Shown piece by piece: positions 9,965-19,759 of a stretch of 60,000 bases of DNA. The first letter of the stretch is position 1; each line of letters starts with the position of its first letter. The position numbers and the translations under genes are program-made. The notes beneath the pieces are model-generated. The model was not told the origin of the DNA. It did not search any database and saw nothing but the letters and a program-made list of their open reading frames with translations. Origin of the DNA: Takakia lepidozioides (lineage: Eukaryota > Streptophyta > Takakiopsida > Takakiales > Takakiaceae); assembly GCA_030704615.1 (NCBI GenBank), contig CM060732.1, positions 61,611,053-61,671,052 on the forward strand, in the 5' to 3' direction.

Positions 9965-11130
9965 TCACAGAATAGTGCCTACCTTGCAAGTCCTGGCGAC
10001 CGCCGCTTCCACCAAGCGACTGATGGTATCTTCCGACAGCTCGTGGTTTGCTCGAGTCAGGTTCAATTGTCGAGATTTTGTGCACTTCTTGGCCATGTGC
10101 CCGGCTCCCCGCAATTGCAAACACACTCCATCAAAGGTTGCCTTCTGTCCGCCATTAAGCCGCACCACCCGCTTTTCCTTTCGAAGCACGGGTGCCGCCT
10201 TGACGTGTGAAGGCCCTCCCTTCGATTTCCACGTGCCATTGTCGCCGCGGGCCTATCCCACTTCTTTTCCGGTCGGAAGGAGCACCTTCCCGCCGGTCTT
10301 CTTGTGGTTCAGCTCCGTACGGCATTGTCTATCACCCCTAGGGACATCCGAGAAACATTCAGCCCTCTCAATTGCCTCGTTCAAAGTCTGGGTGGCTTCT
10401 CCTCCAACTTCCGCCTGGCCCATGAGGCCAGTCCCGCCACAAAGTTGAAGACCATTTCTGATTCTGCCATGTCCGCGAGCAACAGCACATTGAAAGCCTG
10501 GACATACCCCCGAATGTCATCTGTTTGCTTCAAATTCCTTATCTTGTCCCGGGCAAGCCAGGACGCGTGAGGGGCACAAACTGTCTCTTCATCAATTCCT
10601 TGAACCCACTCCAGTTCAAGGTTTCCGGGCTTGGGCCTCGGTCGTGAAGGCGTTTCTGCCACCATTGTTGAGCATAGCCCCTCAAATAGGTGGGAGCCAC
10701 TTCCACCCGATCCTCGTCACTCAACTTGGCCGCCCAGAAGTACTGCTCTAGCTCCAGGAGCCAGGTGTTGAGTGCCTTCCGATTTCGGAGGCCCTCGAAG
10801 GTGCCGCGGGTTCCTTAGGCTTCACTTTAAAACTTTGCCTTAGTGAAGTGGCATTAGCCGCCTTCAACACGTTTTTCACGTCTCGCCAAACTGCGCCAAC
10901 AACCTTCCCAAAGGCTGCCGGCATGGGAGGCATCTGTGGTCGGTCGGAGCTCTCAGGGATTCCTCGGGCTCCGACTCCTCAGATTCCTCCCGCTCTTGAG
11001 CGACCTCGTTTTTGGAGACATGCATCGCTTCCTCAAACGGCCGCCTCGGTGACACGTCGCCCCCATCGGGCTCACCAGGATCATCATCTTTTGGGCCATT
11101 CCGCTTTCGCTTTGGCTTGCCCGACCCCAT
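9965..11130 (-). pseudogene. Gag of element C, frameshifted
   Basis: The likely start is MGSGKPKRKRNG at 11130. Gag core sequence follows in pieces: LRGYAQQWWQKRL, FKELMKRQFVPL, DIRGYVQAFNVLLL. The C-terminal piece has a degenerate zinc knuckle near 10105-10150 (CLQLRGAGHMAKKC, second Cys replaced by Leu). At least three frameshifts are needed to read it through. Gag forms the virus-like particle. Confidence 0.75.
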
Positions 11131-11171
11131 GATGAGGCCAATCCCAAGGACGATCGCGTACTGAACTCTAA

Positions 11172-11185
11172 GCTCTGATACCAAG
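11172..11185 (-). other. Primer binding site of element C (tRNA-Met type)
   Basis: The sense strand reads CTTGGTATCAGAGC right after the 5' LTR. TGGTATCAGAGC is the classic plant complement to the 3' end of initiator tRNA-Met. Two bases separate it from the LTR end. Confidence 0.88.
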
Positions 11186-11914
11186 TGTCGCGCACCTCAC
11201 TTCGGTAAGCTCCCCCTCAAGTCATAGTTACTCGCTTTGATGCGCGCGCCTGACTCCCAACCTGGCCGCCGGGCCAACTTGGAGCTTCGGCTGCTCACTG
11301 GGGCATAACGGTCCCCCTTTGTTCTCCCAAAGAACCCTCCACCATTTTGGGCCTAGTGGAATTCCCTTTCGTAGATGGCAGTCCGGAACAGCTCCCCACT
11401 CTTTGGTCGCTTTCCGGCTCGCTCGCTTACTCACTAGTTTTTGGACACCAATGGGCTTCCACCGTTCTCGGGGTTACTACTCCCCTTATATATACTTCTG
11501 TAGCTGTCCGCGGGGGTTTCACAACCAGCCATGCCATTTTATGGCGAACCACCACGAAACCCTCGACTCCCGGTGATGAGTCGCGGTGAGTCTTGGCCCA
11601 CTCACCACGGCCCCTATGGACGTGATGAGTCCCAAGACTCCCCACGACTCCCACCACGAGGTCTCCGCCCCCATGGTGAGTCCTATGCCACCCCCACTAA
11701 GTCCCGCTAAGCTACCACCACCCCTTGTGGAGCCACCCCCACCGCAAACCCGGTGTGCGGGGCTCCACCTAGTGAGCGCCTCCGCTTCCTGAGTGCCTTG
11801 GGCACTCAAGGGTGCTTCAGCCCCCCCCCATACCTATCGCTGCCGCTGCCCCCACCACAGGGGCAGCCCCTCGTGTGTCCCGACCCCCTGCCCTCAAGGC
11901 AAAGGGCCGCGACA
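11186..11914 (-). repeat. 5' LTR of element C
   Basis: Same ends as the 3' LTR at 4989-5718. A TATATATAAGG-like box on the sense strand is at about 11486-11496. The two LTRs differ only at scattered positions by eye, which suggests a fairly recent insertion. Confidence 0.92.
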
Positions 11915-11919
11915 TGGTA
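11915..11919. repeat. Target site duplication of element C (right)
   Basis: TGGTA, matching 4984-4988. Confidence 0.9.
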
Positions 11920-12095
11920 TCCCTTTTAGATCCTCATAGCTCCAAGCAAATACATCTCTGTATTTGATGAACAAACTCTTAGCTTCTTCAAAGAATCTGG
12001 CTCCAATTCAGCTCCTACCTTCACCATCCTCGGTTCCTCTTTAGTTCCCACATTCACTTCCCTTACTTGCTCATCAGCTGTGATTGTCCAACCAG
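11920..12095 (-). pseudogene. B1 sequence between protease and RT (5' side of the C insertion)
   Basis: Reads ADEQVREVNVGTKEEPRMVK in one frame, then SLFIKYRDVFAW and YEDLKGI in the next, the segment before the RT. B2 carries the second part at 19685-19745 joined to RT without interruption. Confidence 0.75.
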
Positions 12096-13112
12096 TCACC
12101 ACTTCATCCTTACACTCACAGTGGCTGGTTCCTCTAGGATTTCCATTTCTCCTTCTTTTTCTTCATAGAAATGTGATGGGTAACTGCTGGTTTCCTCTTC
12201 AATTGGTGTTGCTGACACTACACCACAGCAGATACCCTTTAAACAACTTAGGTCTTCCAGCCGCATCTCTACAACCTGCTCCCACTCTGGGTGTGCAGCA
12301 AACAGGGTAGCTTCCTGCTCCTCATCCAGTCCTCCTCTCCAGTCATACTCTCTGACCCCTCGAGGTCTTCTCGTAGCAGGTAATCTACTAGATTTCTTTG
12401 TGGTAATTTGTATCTCGTGCATCCCATTATGCACGGTTAGTAACTGAGAATTCCAGTCATGGAATACCCTGGCCTGTTTCAGCCACGAACGTCCCAATAA
12501 TAAGGAGTAAGCCTCCATGACTTCATCCATCTTCAACACAGTTATTGTGATCATAAAGATCATCTGCTGTATCTGTATCTTAACTCCTCTTATTAATCCC
12601 AATGGTTGTACACTTCTTTGATCTGCCATTGTTACTGTAAATGGGGCTGGTTTCATGTTACTTAGACCAAGCTTCTTCCTTAATTGGTCTGTCATGATAT
12701 TTACTCCAGAGCCTCCATCTATCAGTACATCAGTTAGTTCTGTGCTTCCAATTCTCAATTGGATTACTGGCATAGAATCATCAAAGTCCATGACTGTTTC
12801 TCGCTTTTCAGGCTTCACATTATAACTGGTCACATTGCTGTTCAGGTCTGTGTTTCCTGTCTCCTGGGCAATTCGATTGATTGCTTGATACAGCCTGTGT
12901 CTACAGTAAGGTGCCACAGCCAATAGCTGTCCAATGGTAATCTCTGCTTTGGTCTGGCATATTACTTCAGCCAAAGTCCCTTCATTACTCTGCATGTCTG
13001 CATCTTCTTTCTTCCTTTCATCCTCCCTCACTTCTTCTTCTCCATCAGAATCAGAGGAATCTGCCATAGGAATATCAGTACTCTTCTGCATTTCCCTTAT
13101 GGTATCTGCCAC
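12096..13112 (-). CDS. Retropepsin-type protease region of B1
   Basis: A 338-residue frame with an acidic N-terminus (DSSDSDGEEEVREDERKK). The retropepsin follows: VLIDGGSGVNIM is the active-site loop (D-G-G in place of D-T/S-G, common in plant gypsy elements) and YSLLLGRSWL the second hydrophobic strand. The C-terminus is a linker towards RT. The frame overlaps the end of gag by 16 bp in another frame, so gag and pol are joined by a shift or broken by an indel. B2 lost this whole region. Confidence 0.85.
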   Translation of the reverse strand: MADTIREMQKSTDIPMADSSDSDGEEEVREDERKKEDADMQSNEGTLAEVICQTKAEITIGQLLAVAPYCRHRLYQAINRIAQETGNTDLNSNVTSYNVKPEKRETVMDFDDSMPVIQLRIGSTELTDVLIDGGSGVNIMTDQLRKKLGLSNMKPAPFTVTMADQRSVQPLGLIRGVKIQIQQMIFMITITVLKMDEVMEAYSLLLGRSWLKQARVFHDWNSQLLTVHNGMHEIQITTKKSSRLPATRRPRGVREYDWRGGLDEEQEATLFAAHPEWEQVVEMRLEDLSCLKGICCGVVSATPIEEETSSYPSHFYEEKEGEMEILEEPATVSVRMKW

Positions 13113-14860
13113 TTCCTTGTGCAGTTCCTTCTCATCTCTCCATGCATATCAGTGCCACCTTCATTATCATCCTCTTCCTCAACTACTGGAGGTATTAGTT
13201 TGGCTTTGCTTCTTATTACTATCATTGTACTTACTTCTGGTACAACACATGGCCTAACCATGTGAGCTGCCACCACTGGGCCCTCATTCACAGGAGCTCT
13301 CATCTCATTCTCGTGTCTAATCCAGAATGAACAGGCTGCCTTGCGATGTCCTGGCTGATTACAATAGTAACATAGTTCTTCACCATTGGGTCCTCGCCCT
13401 TGGTCTGTTCTGGGATTATTTCTGTAATCCTGATTCCCGGGCTGGTAATTCCCCCTTGGATTACCTTGATAGTTGCCTCTGGAATTTCCTTGGTAATCTC
13501 CTCTTGAATTACCTCTCCCTTCCATGCCATTGTTATAACCACCAGACCTACCATAGTGGTCCTGATCATTGTTTCTTCTTGGCTGGGGCTGCACCTGATG
13601 CACCCTTCCTTGCCTAGGTTCTCTTGCAGCTGTCCTTCTGTTGTAGTAACAATTCTCAGTAGAATGGTTATCCATTTTACAGATAGTACAGTGTTTCTCC
13701 TTCATGTGGCATTCTGTGGTGGTATGGCCTTTAGTCTGGCACTTTGCACACCATACACCCTTCCTCCAATGTGTTGCAGCCTCTGTGGCATATTTCTTCA
13801 AGATTTCTTCCAATCTTTTCTCATGGTTATCCCTCTTCAACTTCTCCTTTCTCTTACTCTTCCTTTTTAGTTCTTGCTCTTCTTCTTCATCTCACTCATC
13901 CGCAGAGTCATCATCATCCATTTTCTCTCTCCTGAGCATTCCCAATTGCTCAATTCTGTTTGCAGTTTCAAATGCCTCCTCCACTGTATTATGGGGTACC
14001 ATATCCACTTTCTTTTGCAACTCTGCTCTTAGTCCACTCACAAACCAAGTCTTCTGTAAACCTGGTTCTGGTACTGCAGCCAGCTTTTTCATCATCAATT
14101 CCATCTTTTCCATATACTCCTCAACAGTTTCATGCTTCTTTTGCTTTAACTGTTGTAAACTTCCATACACTTCATCCTCAGTTTTACTTGTCCTGAACCT
14201 ATTTCGGAATGTTGTATTCAAGCCATTCTAGGTTAGGAAATGATTATCAAGGAATCTCGCATACCATTCACTTGCTTTCTTGATAAGTGAACAAGGAAAC
14301 AATCTCATCTTGGCATCATCGCCATTCTCATTGTTCACTATACACATGTGCTCAAATTGGCTAATGTGTACATCGGGATCCCCTTTTCCTGAATATATTG
14401 GAAAAGGTGGTTTTGCCCGTGTTGGTTGTAACGCCATCTGTGGCCCTACCTTCTGCCCACTGACAGGTGCTGGCACCCTTGCTGGTGCTGGTCCTTCAGG
14501 ACCTGTTGTTGTTGTGGTAGATCTTCCACCAAGTGGTGGCCCTTGAGCACTCCCTGCTACTGGCCCCACGATATTCACAGTATTCCCAGCTTCAGTTGCA
14601 CTACTTCCCACACTCCCTGTCCCCCCAGAGCCAGATCCAGGCAGCCCGCCTGATCCCCCTGAGCCGACACCTTCGTTGGCCTGTGATCCAAGTGCTCCAC
14701 TTGATCCAGGTCCAACGGGTTGGGATGTCCTGGTTGTAGTCTCAACCTCAGCTGTTGGGTCTACTTCTTCATACTCTTCCTCTTCCAATTTCTTCTCGCT
14801 GTTTTCATCCTCCAAGTTCTGCCCTTGGGTTTCTTCTTCACTCATGTAACTCAACTGCAA
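13097..14860 (-). pseudogene. Gag of B1 with three zinc knuckles
   Basis: Gly/Ser-rich N-terminus, then the gag core (DPDVHISQFEHMC, ASEWYARFLDNHFLT), an acidic/basic linker, and three CX2CX4HX4C knuckles: CAKCQTKGHTTTEC, CTICKMDNHSTENC and CYYCNQPGHRKAAC, with RGNYQGN repeats between the second and third. The frame has a TAG near 14228 where B2 has TGG, and a TGA at 13892 where B2 has TCA. Three knuckles are more than the usual one or two in plant gypsy gags. Confidence 0.88.
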
Positions 14861-14875
14861 TGGTGTTGGAGAGTC

Positions 14876-15270
14876 TCAACTCTCCGTTGGCTTTGCCACA
14901 TCCTCTCCTCTTTTTTCACCTTCCGCTTCAGAAACTGGAGTTCCTGCTTTTGGTGTTCCATGCCAACTCTTATCAAAGATTTCTGTCAAATCTTTTATCC
15001 AGGGATGTACCTCAGATCTTTCACCTCGTGATTGATCTTCTTCCTGTACCAATTCCCTTAATCTTTCTTGCAAAGAAAAAGAAGGAGTGGCATCCAAGTC
15101 TAGTTGTTCCGGTATGGGTGATGTACTCTTTGATCTTAATGGTGTGAGAGGTCCAGATGATTCCCCTATGTCTATTCCTCTCTCCCAAGATATGGATAAT
15201 TAGCTTTCAGATAGCTTTCTTTTTTGCTGAATATCTCTGGCGTCTAGCTTCTCTTTCATCACTCATGTCC
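14876..15270 (-). pseudogene. 130-residue ORF upstream of gag (B1 copy), frameshifted
   Basis: Equivalent to the intact 21280-21672 frame of B2. A one-base loss near 15188 (CCCAAGATATGG versus CCCAAAGATATGG) breaks it. It ends in a TGA five codons before the gag frame and in phase with it. Confidence 0.7.
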
Positions 15271-15287
15271 CATGTCTTTCATTTCTT

Positions 15288-15983
15288 TTAATGTGGCAAT
15301 AACCAAAACTCTCTTCTGTAATATCTCTCGTATATGCCTGGGTTTCTTTCTAGCTTTAATGCACCCTTGGCTATACTAGAAGTCTTCGTTACCATATAAC
15401 CATATGGCAAACAAGTCTTGAAAGTTGTTCTTGGTGTGAGTTTGATCCACAAAATATCTTTTGGAATCCAATTCTTTACCAGTACATGCTCTTCATGCAT
15501 ATGAGTATACACATTCACCTTTCTTTCTTCCCAGCCTTCAAACTCTACTCGCTTAATGGATAGCAATGCTATCACATAAACCAGTGTTGGTAACCAACGT
15601 GCTCTTCCTCTACAGGCCACCTGATAAATCTTTATCACTCCTTTCTCCAGTCCCCATTCAGGGTCAGCATCATGCACTCTCTTAAGAATGTTTTCTTTAC
15701 AACCATCTGGCAATTCCAAGAACCTTTGAAAGAATCCTTTGGATAATCTTTCCTTCTCAGTTTCACAAGGAATTTGATTCACATCAAATTCTTTAATTCT
15801 CCAACCACCATGATCCCACCAGATGCCTGTCACATCTGGTTGTTCATGACCCAGTTCCCCAGTATGGTCGCCAAATGTCACGCGGCTTTTGCTCACCCAT
15901 CCCTTCGCTATCCGAGGCGGAAACTCCAAGATAGAAGAGTTGGAAATCTCTAAGCACTCAGCCCGCTCAGAACAATCAGTCAT
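15288..15983 (-). CDS. 231-residue ORF of unknown function in the B1 leader
   Basis: Open from MTDCSERAECLEISNSS to FWLLPH, between the LTR and gag. No domain is recognised. It is rich in Trp (GIWWDHGGWRIKEF, RARWLPTLVYV) and has two cysteines near the N-terminus. B2 has the same ORF at the same length (21694-22389) with about ten substitutions and no indel. Length conservation suggests it once encoded a protein. It could be a lineage-specific accessory protein or part of an extended gag. Confidence 0.6.
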   Translation of the reverse strand: MTDCSERAECLEISNSSILEFPPRIAKGWVSKSRVTFGDHTGELGHEQPDVTGIWWDHGGWRIKEFDVNQIPCETEKERLSKGFFQRFLELPDGCKENILKRVHDADPEWGLEKGVIKIYQVACRGRARWLPTLVYVIALLSIKRVEFEGWEERKVNVYTHMHEEHVLVKNWIPKDILWIKLTPRTTFKTCLPYGYMVTKTSSIAKGALKLERNPGIYERYYRREFWLLPH

Positions 15984-16003
15984 GACCTACAGCTAGTGTA
16001 TCA

Positions 16004-16853
16004 TGGGGGTGTTTCCTATTTGTTTTCCTTCCCGCATTCATGTTAGCTAGTTACCTTACTGTTGGTAATTAAGTATCAGTTTGCTTCAGCAATCTATCGG
16101 ATCCCATCAACTCATCCATTCATTCCACAGCTTCACTCAGATCTCTCTACACAGTGTGAGTATGAAGTATGTATCAGATTAATATCTATCGAGTATCAGG
16201 CTGAAGCCATGGAGTCTCTAATCTGCTCTACATTACAACTCTACTACTTGCATTCATTAAGCATCAACAGATCGCCCTCCTCCTACTCTGTGCTCTCCCT
16301 CCTTCCGCTCAGAGATGCGCTCTCTCCTCCTTTCCTCCCGTGATGTCCGAAGTTCCCTCTCCAAGTAATCTCTCCCCCTTCTCCCAGAATTCCCCAAGAA
16401 GTGATCCTTCTCCCGTGCTCGCTCCTGGCTTTATCTTCCTACCCTGGTTCTAACCGTTTCCCTCACTAACCGTCGTCATCCGTGTACTAACATGTTCCAT
16501 TCGCAGATGTTGTTCCCCACATTCGTTCCCTGTCCTGCTATCCGTTCCCTATGGTCGTGACAGCTTTGTCAAGCTGTGACTGGCTGTGCGACTGTGTTGG
16601 GCCGTGTCGACTGTGTCAAGCTGTGACTGGCTGTGACGGCTGTGTCTGGCTGTGTCGGCTGTGTCGGACTGTGATGGGCTGTGTTGACTGTGTCTGGCTG
16701 TGTCGGCTGTGTTGGCTGTGACGGGCTGTGTAACCCCCCCTCTAAAGTGCGCTGCTGTCACCTCTAAGGCTCCTGTTGGTCTCAGTCTGTGCAAAAATTA
16801 AGGGTACCCCACAGATCCCATATAAGTGTCTAAGTTCCAGACAGTCCTCTAAG
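16004..16853 (-). repeat. LTR of B1, probably also the 3' LTR of B2
   Basis: The + strand starts TGGGGGTG and ends ...CCTCTAA, matching the B2 5' LTR (22411-23244) end to end. It lies between the B2 integrase and the B1 leader ORF, so one LTR serves both elements. It contains GGCTGTG repeats at 16556-16737. No standard primer site was recognised beside it (sense strand TGATACACTAGCTG). Confidence 0.8.
16556..16737. repeat. GGCTGTG-type tandem repeat inside the B LTR
   Basis: Imperfect short units such as GGCTGTGAC and GGCTGTGTC in array. Unit order differs from the copies at 4266-4470 and 22925-23125, so each LTR has its own repeat arrangement. Confidence 0.8.
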
Positions 16854-18193
16854 AAGGCTGTGTCACGCCGTGATGGGCTGTGATAGGCTGTGTCGCGCCG
16901 TGCTGGGCTGTGATAGGCTGTGTCGCTCTTGTTCTGTCCGCCCTGGTCATATATGCTCGGCTTAGCGACAAGTGCTCCATACTCCGTTGGTATCACTGGC
17001 ATAGCCCGTGACTGCTTTTGCGTTTCAACATGCAAATCATGCTGCAATGGTTTGTCATGGATACCACTGTACCCCTTCAACTTATTGGCATTGACTCTTC
17101 CCAGCATCTCTTTGTTAATGGTTTGTAACATGGCGGTGTTGTTATCATACATCTTCTGTATGACATAAGGTCCTTTCCATGGTGATTTAAGCTTAGAAGC
17201 TTTAATCTTTCCTTTCTTCTGCAACCAAAGAACCAAATCTCCCATCTTAAAAGTCTTTATTTTGCCTTCATTAAACTGTTCCTTTCTCTTCATCTGAATT
17301 CTGGTCATGTTATCAGCTGCATCAGCACGTACTTCTTCCACATGGTATAATTCATGTTTCCTGACCTTAATTGAATCTTGCAATTCCATTATCTTTCCCC
17401 ATTCCGTTCTCATGGTAGGTAACAGGAATTCCACTGGAAGTAAAGCTTCCATACCATAAACTAATTGGAATGGTGTATACTTAGTGGTGACTTTATATGA
17501 AGTCCTGTATGACCACAAAGCTGTCAGCAGCTTTGTATCCCAATCCGTTCTGTTTGCATTGACTATCTTAGCCAAGATAGTACATAGTATTTTGTTGGTA
17601 GCCTCTGCCTGTCCATTACCCTGTGGGTAATATGTTGTACTTTTCTTATGCACAATCATGAACTCTTTAGTCAATAATTCAATGGTCTCATTAATGAAGT
17701 GACTTCCCTGATCACTGATAAATTCCAAGGGACAGCCAAATCGTGTAAGTATGTTCTCATACAGGAACCTTGCTGTGGACTTGGCTGTGTTGTCCCTCAA
17801 AGCTTTAGCTTCCACCCACTTCGTAGTATAATCAGTGGATGTAATTATGTACCTGTTCTGTGTATTCTTGGCTGGTGGGTTAATTGGTCCAACAAAGTCT
17901 AGTCCCCATTTCTGAAATGGTTCTGTAGGCATTAAGGCCATCTTTCCAGATCTCTGCAAAGGTCCTAGCCTCTGACATTCATCACAACTCTGACAATACT
18001 TGTGTACATCTTTGAACAAAGTAGGCCACCAGTAACCTGCGAGTAGTATCTTCCTACTGGTAGTCTCTTCTCCAAAATGACCTCCAGCCACTCCTTTATG
18101 ATCTTCCTCCAAAACTTTATTTACTTCATGGTGGTACAAGCATCGTTTAAGTACTCCATCAGGTCCTAGCTTATACATTCTGCTTCCTACCAT
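16742..18193 (-). CDS. Integrase of B2
   Basis: A 483-residue frame. The zinc-binding part has H32, H39, C70 and C73. The core has D99 (GLDFVGP), D161 (ISDQGSHF) and E197 (NGQAEATNK), giving the exact D-35-E spacing. PFQLVYGMEALLPVE and KSPWKGPYVI mark the C-terminal domain. No chromodomain follows. NGQAEATNK is typical of the non-chromodomain plant gypsy lineages (Tat/Athila side). The last 80 or so codons run into repeats and the LTR and are probably not native. The core looks intact. Confidence 0.9.
   Translation of the reverse strand: MVGSRMYKLGPDGVLKRCLYHHEVNKVLEEDHKGVAGGHFGEETTSRKILLAGYWWPTLFKDVHKYCQSCDECQRLGPLQRSGKMALMPTEPFQKWGLDFVGPINPPAKNTQNRYIITSTDYTTKWVEAKALRDNTAKSTARFLYENILTRFGCPLEFISDQGSHFINETIELLTKEFMIVHKKSTTYYPQGNGQAEATNKILCTILAKIVNANRTDWDTKLLTALWSYRTSYKVTTKYTPFQLVYGMEALLPVEFLLPTMRTEWGKIMELQDSIKVRKHELYHVEEVRADAADNMTRIQMKRKEQFNEGKIKTFKMGDLVLWLQKKGKIKASKLKSPWKGPYVIQKMYDNNTAMLQTINKEMLGRVNANKLKGYSGIHDKPLQHDLHVETQKQSRAMPVIPTEYGALVAKPSIYDQGGQNKSDTAYHSPARRDTAYHSPSRRDTAFLEDCLELRHLYGICGVPLIFAQTETNRSLRGDSSAL
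16857..16925. repeat. 30-bp tandem repeat between B2 integrase and LTR
   Basis: A 30-bp unit beginning GGCTGTGTCRCGCCGTG is present a little over twice. It is a longer-period relative of the GGCTGTG repeat inside the LTR. Confidence 0.7.
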
Positions 18194-18286
18194 AGTATAA
18201 GGAAAAGCCTTGATAGCGATTCTCTTCCTCTGCTCCTTACCATAACTAGGTGGGCACTGACCATGAGTAAGGTAGTATCTGATTGG

Positions 18287-19690
18287 TCACTGCCAATCTA
18301 ACCATTCATCTGCACTTCCTTGCACCTCCATTACAAATAAACTCGCATCAGGTAACTGATCGTCTACTCCTGTGGCGGCCTCTCCTGTTGTTAGTCGTGA
18401 CAAATGATCTGCCACAAGATGCAAACGGCCAGGCTTGTAAACAACTTCGAACTCAAACTCATGCAAGATTATTAACCACCTCGCTATCCTTCCACTTATC
18501 AAAGGTTTGTTCACCAGATATATCAGAGCCTGGTGATCCACATAAAACATAAACTTTCTTCCCAATAGGTAATGCCTGAATTTCTTGACTGCATAAATCA
18601 TTGCCAGTGCTTCTCTTTCAGTTGTGCTATAGTTCCTTTCAGCACTGTTCATCAATGTGCTAGCATAGTACACAGGTGAATCTATATTTCCTGTAACATT
18701 CTGGGCTAACACCGCTCCCAACGCTTCTCCTGAGGCATCACAGTGAACATGAAATACTACATGCCAGTGAGGGTTAATCAGCACAGGTGTAGTTGTTACT
18801 GACAATGTAAGTTCCTCAAAAGCCTGTTGACATTCAGCTGTCCATGCAAATACTGCATCTTTCTTCAGAAGCTTGCTCAATGGTGCTGCTATTTGTGCAT
18901 ACCTTTTGACAAATCTTCTGTAATAATTGGTTTGCCTAAGGAATATCCTTAGACTCTTAACATTTGTTGGTGGTGGAGAGGCTTTAATGGCCTCTGTCTT
19001 CCTAGGATCCACAAGAAGTCCCCTCTTACACACAATGTGTCCCAGAAGCACGTCTGAGTTCACACAGAAAGTACATTTATCTGGATTCAGGCCGAGACCT
19101 CTCATTCTGCATCTGGCCAGCCATAACTCCAATTTATGCAAGTGCTCATTCTTAGAGCTGTACACACTGAAATCATCCAAGAACACCTGCATGAAATCAT
19201 CCAGATACTCATGAAAAGATTCACTTATCACTCTCTGAAGGTTGCTGGTGCATTACAAAGTCCAAAGGGCATGACTTTGTATGCATAAGCACCCCAGTCT
19301 GTGATGAAAGCTGTCTTTCCTTGGTCTTCTTCTGCCACTTGCACTTGATTATAACCACTGAAGCCATCCATGAATGAGTACATCTCATGGCCTGCCACAG
19401 TGTCCAATACTGCTTCTGTGAATGGCAAAGGGAAAGGATCTTTCTTCGTACAAGCATTCAGCTTCTTGCACACAAACTCTTAGTTTACCATTCTTCTTGG
19501 GAACTATCACAATGGGTGACAACCAAGTTGTATACACTATTGGGTATATAAACTTAGCCTCAGCCAACTTCTTGATCTCTTCTCCAACCTTCTGTGCGTA
19601 GTTGGGATTCATTCTGTACCTTGCCTGCTTGATTGGTACTGACCCTGGTTCCAGTTCAATCTTATGCTGACAAATTTCAGGTGGTATCCC
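18287..19690 (-). pseudogene. Reverse transcriptase and RNase H of B2
   Basis: RT blocks PIKQARYRMNPNYAQKV, IVIVPKKNGKLRVCV and KVMPFGLCNAPATF are followed by an intact catalytic box (VFLDDFSVYS), RNase H (FHVHCDASGEALGAVLA, YSTTEREALAMIYAVKK, FYVDHQAL) and VADHLSRL. Two small lesions break it: five bases lost in the NYKKLNAC block near 19468 and a frameshift near 19230. B1 has the undamaged NYKKLNAC block. Confidence 0.88.
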
Positions 19691-19759
19691 TTTTAGATCC
19701 TCATAGGTCCAAGCAAATACATCTCTGTATTTGATGAACAAACTCTTAGCATAGTAACA

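Larger units (their letters stand above)
4989..11914 (-). mobile_element. Chromodomain Ty3/gypsy retrotransposon (element C), full length
   Basis: A 6.9-kb minus-strand element with two closely matching LTRs of about 730 bp, TG...CA ends, a tRNA-Met-type primer site next to the 5' LTR, gag, protease, RT, RNase H, integrase and a C-terminal chromodomain, flanked by a TGGTA duplication. It sits inside the RT region of B1. Its own gag, protease and RT are broken. Confidence 0.93.
4266..16853 (-). mobile_element. Gypsy element B1, internally deleted and split by element C
   Basis: Read on the minus strand: LTR (16853 to 16004), 231-residue ORF, 130-residue ORF, gag, protease, an RT start interrupted at 11919/4984 by element C, and an RT remainder ending near 4500. 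RNase H and integrase are missing: the RT runs straight into GGCTGTG repeats. The intact counterpart of the interrupted stretch is in B2 near 19680, which confirms the empty-site sequence. Confidence 0.8.

Noticed and set aside
12934-15147. Many + strand frames opposite the B1 gag and leader (for example 13704-14231)
   Set aside because: Shadows of the minus-strand gag; Ser/Phe/Leu-rich antisense translation without homology.
16549-16794. Ser/His-rich frames in the B LTRs (also 22939-23184)
   Set aside because: Again only the GGCTGTG minisatellite being translated.
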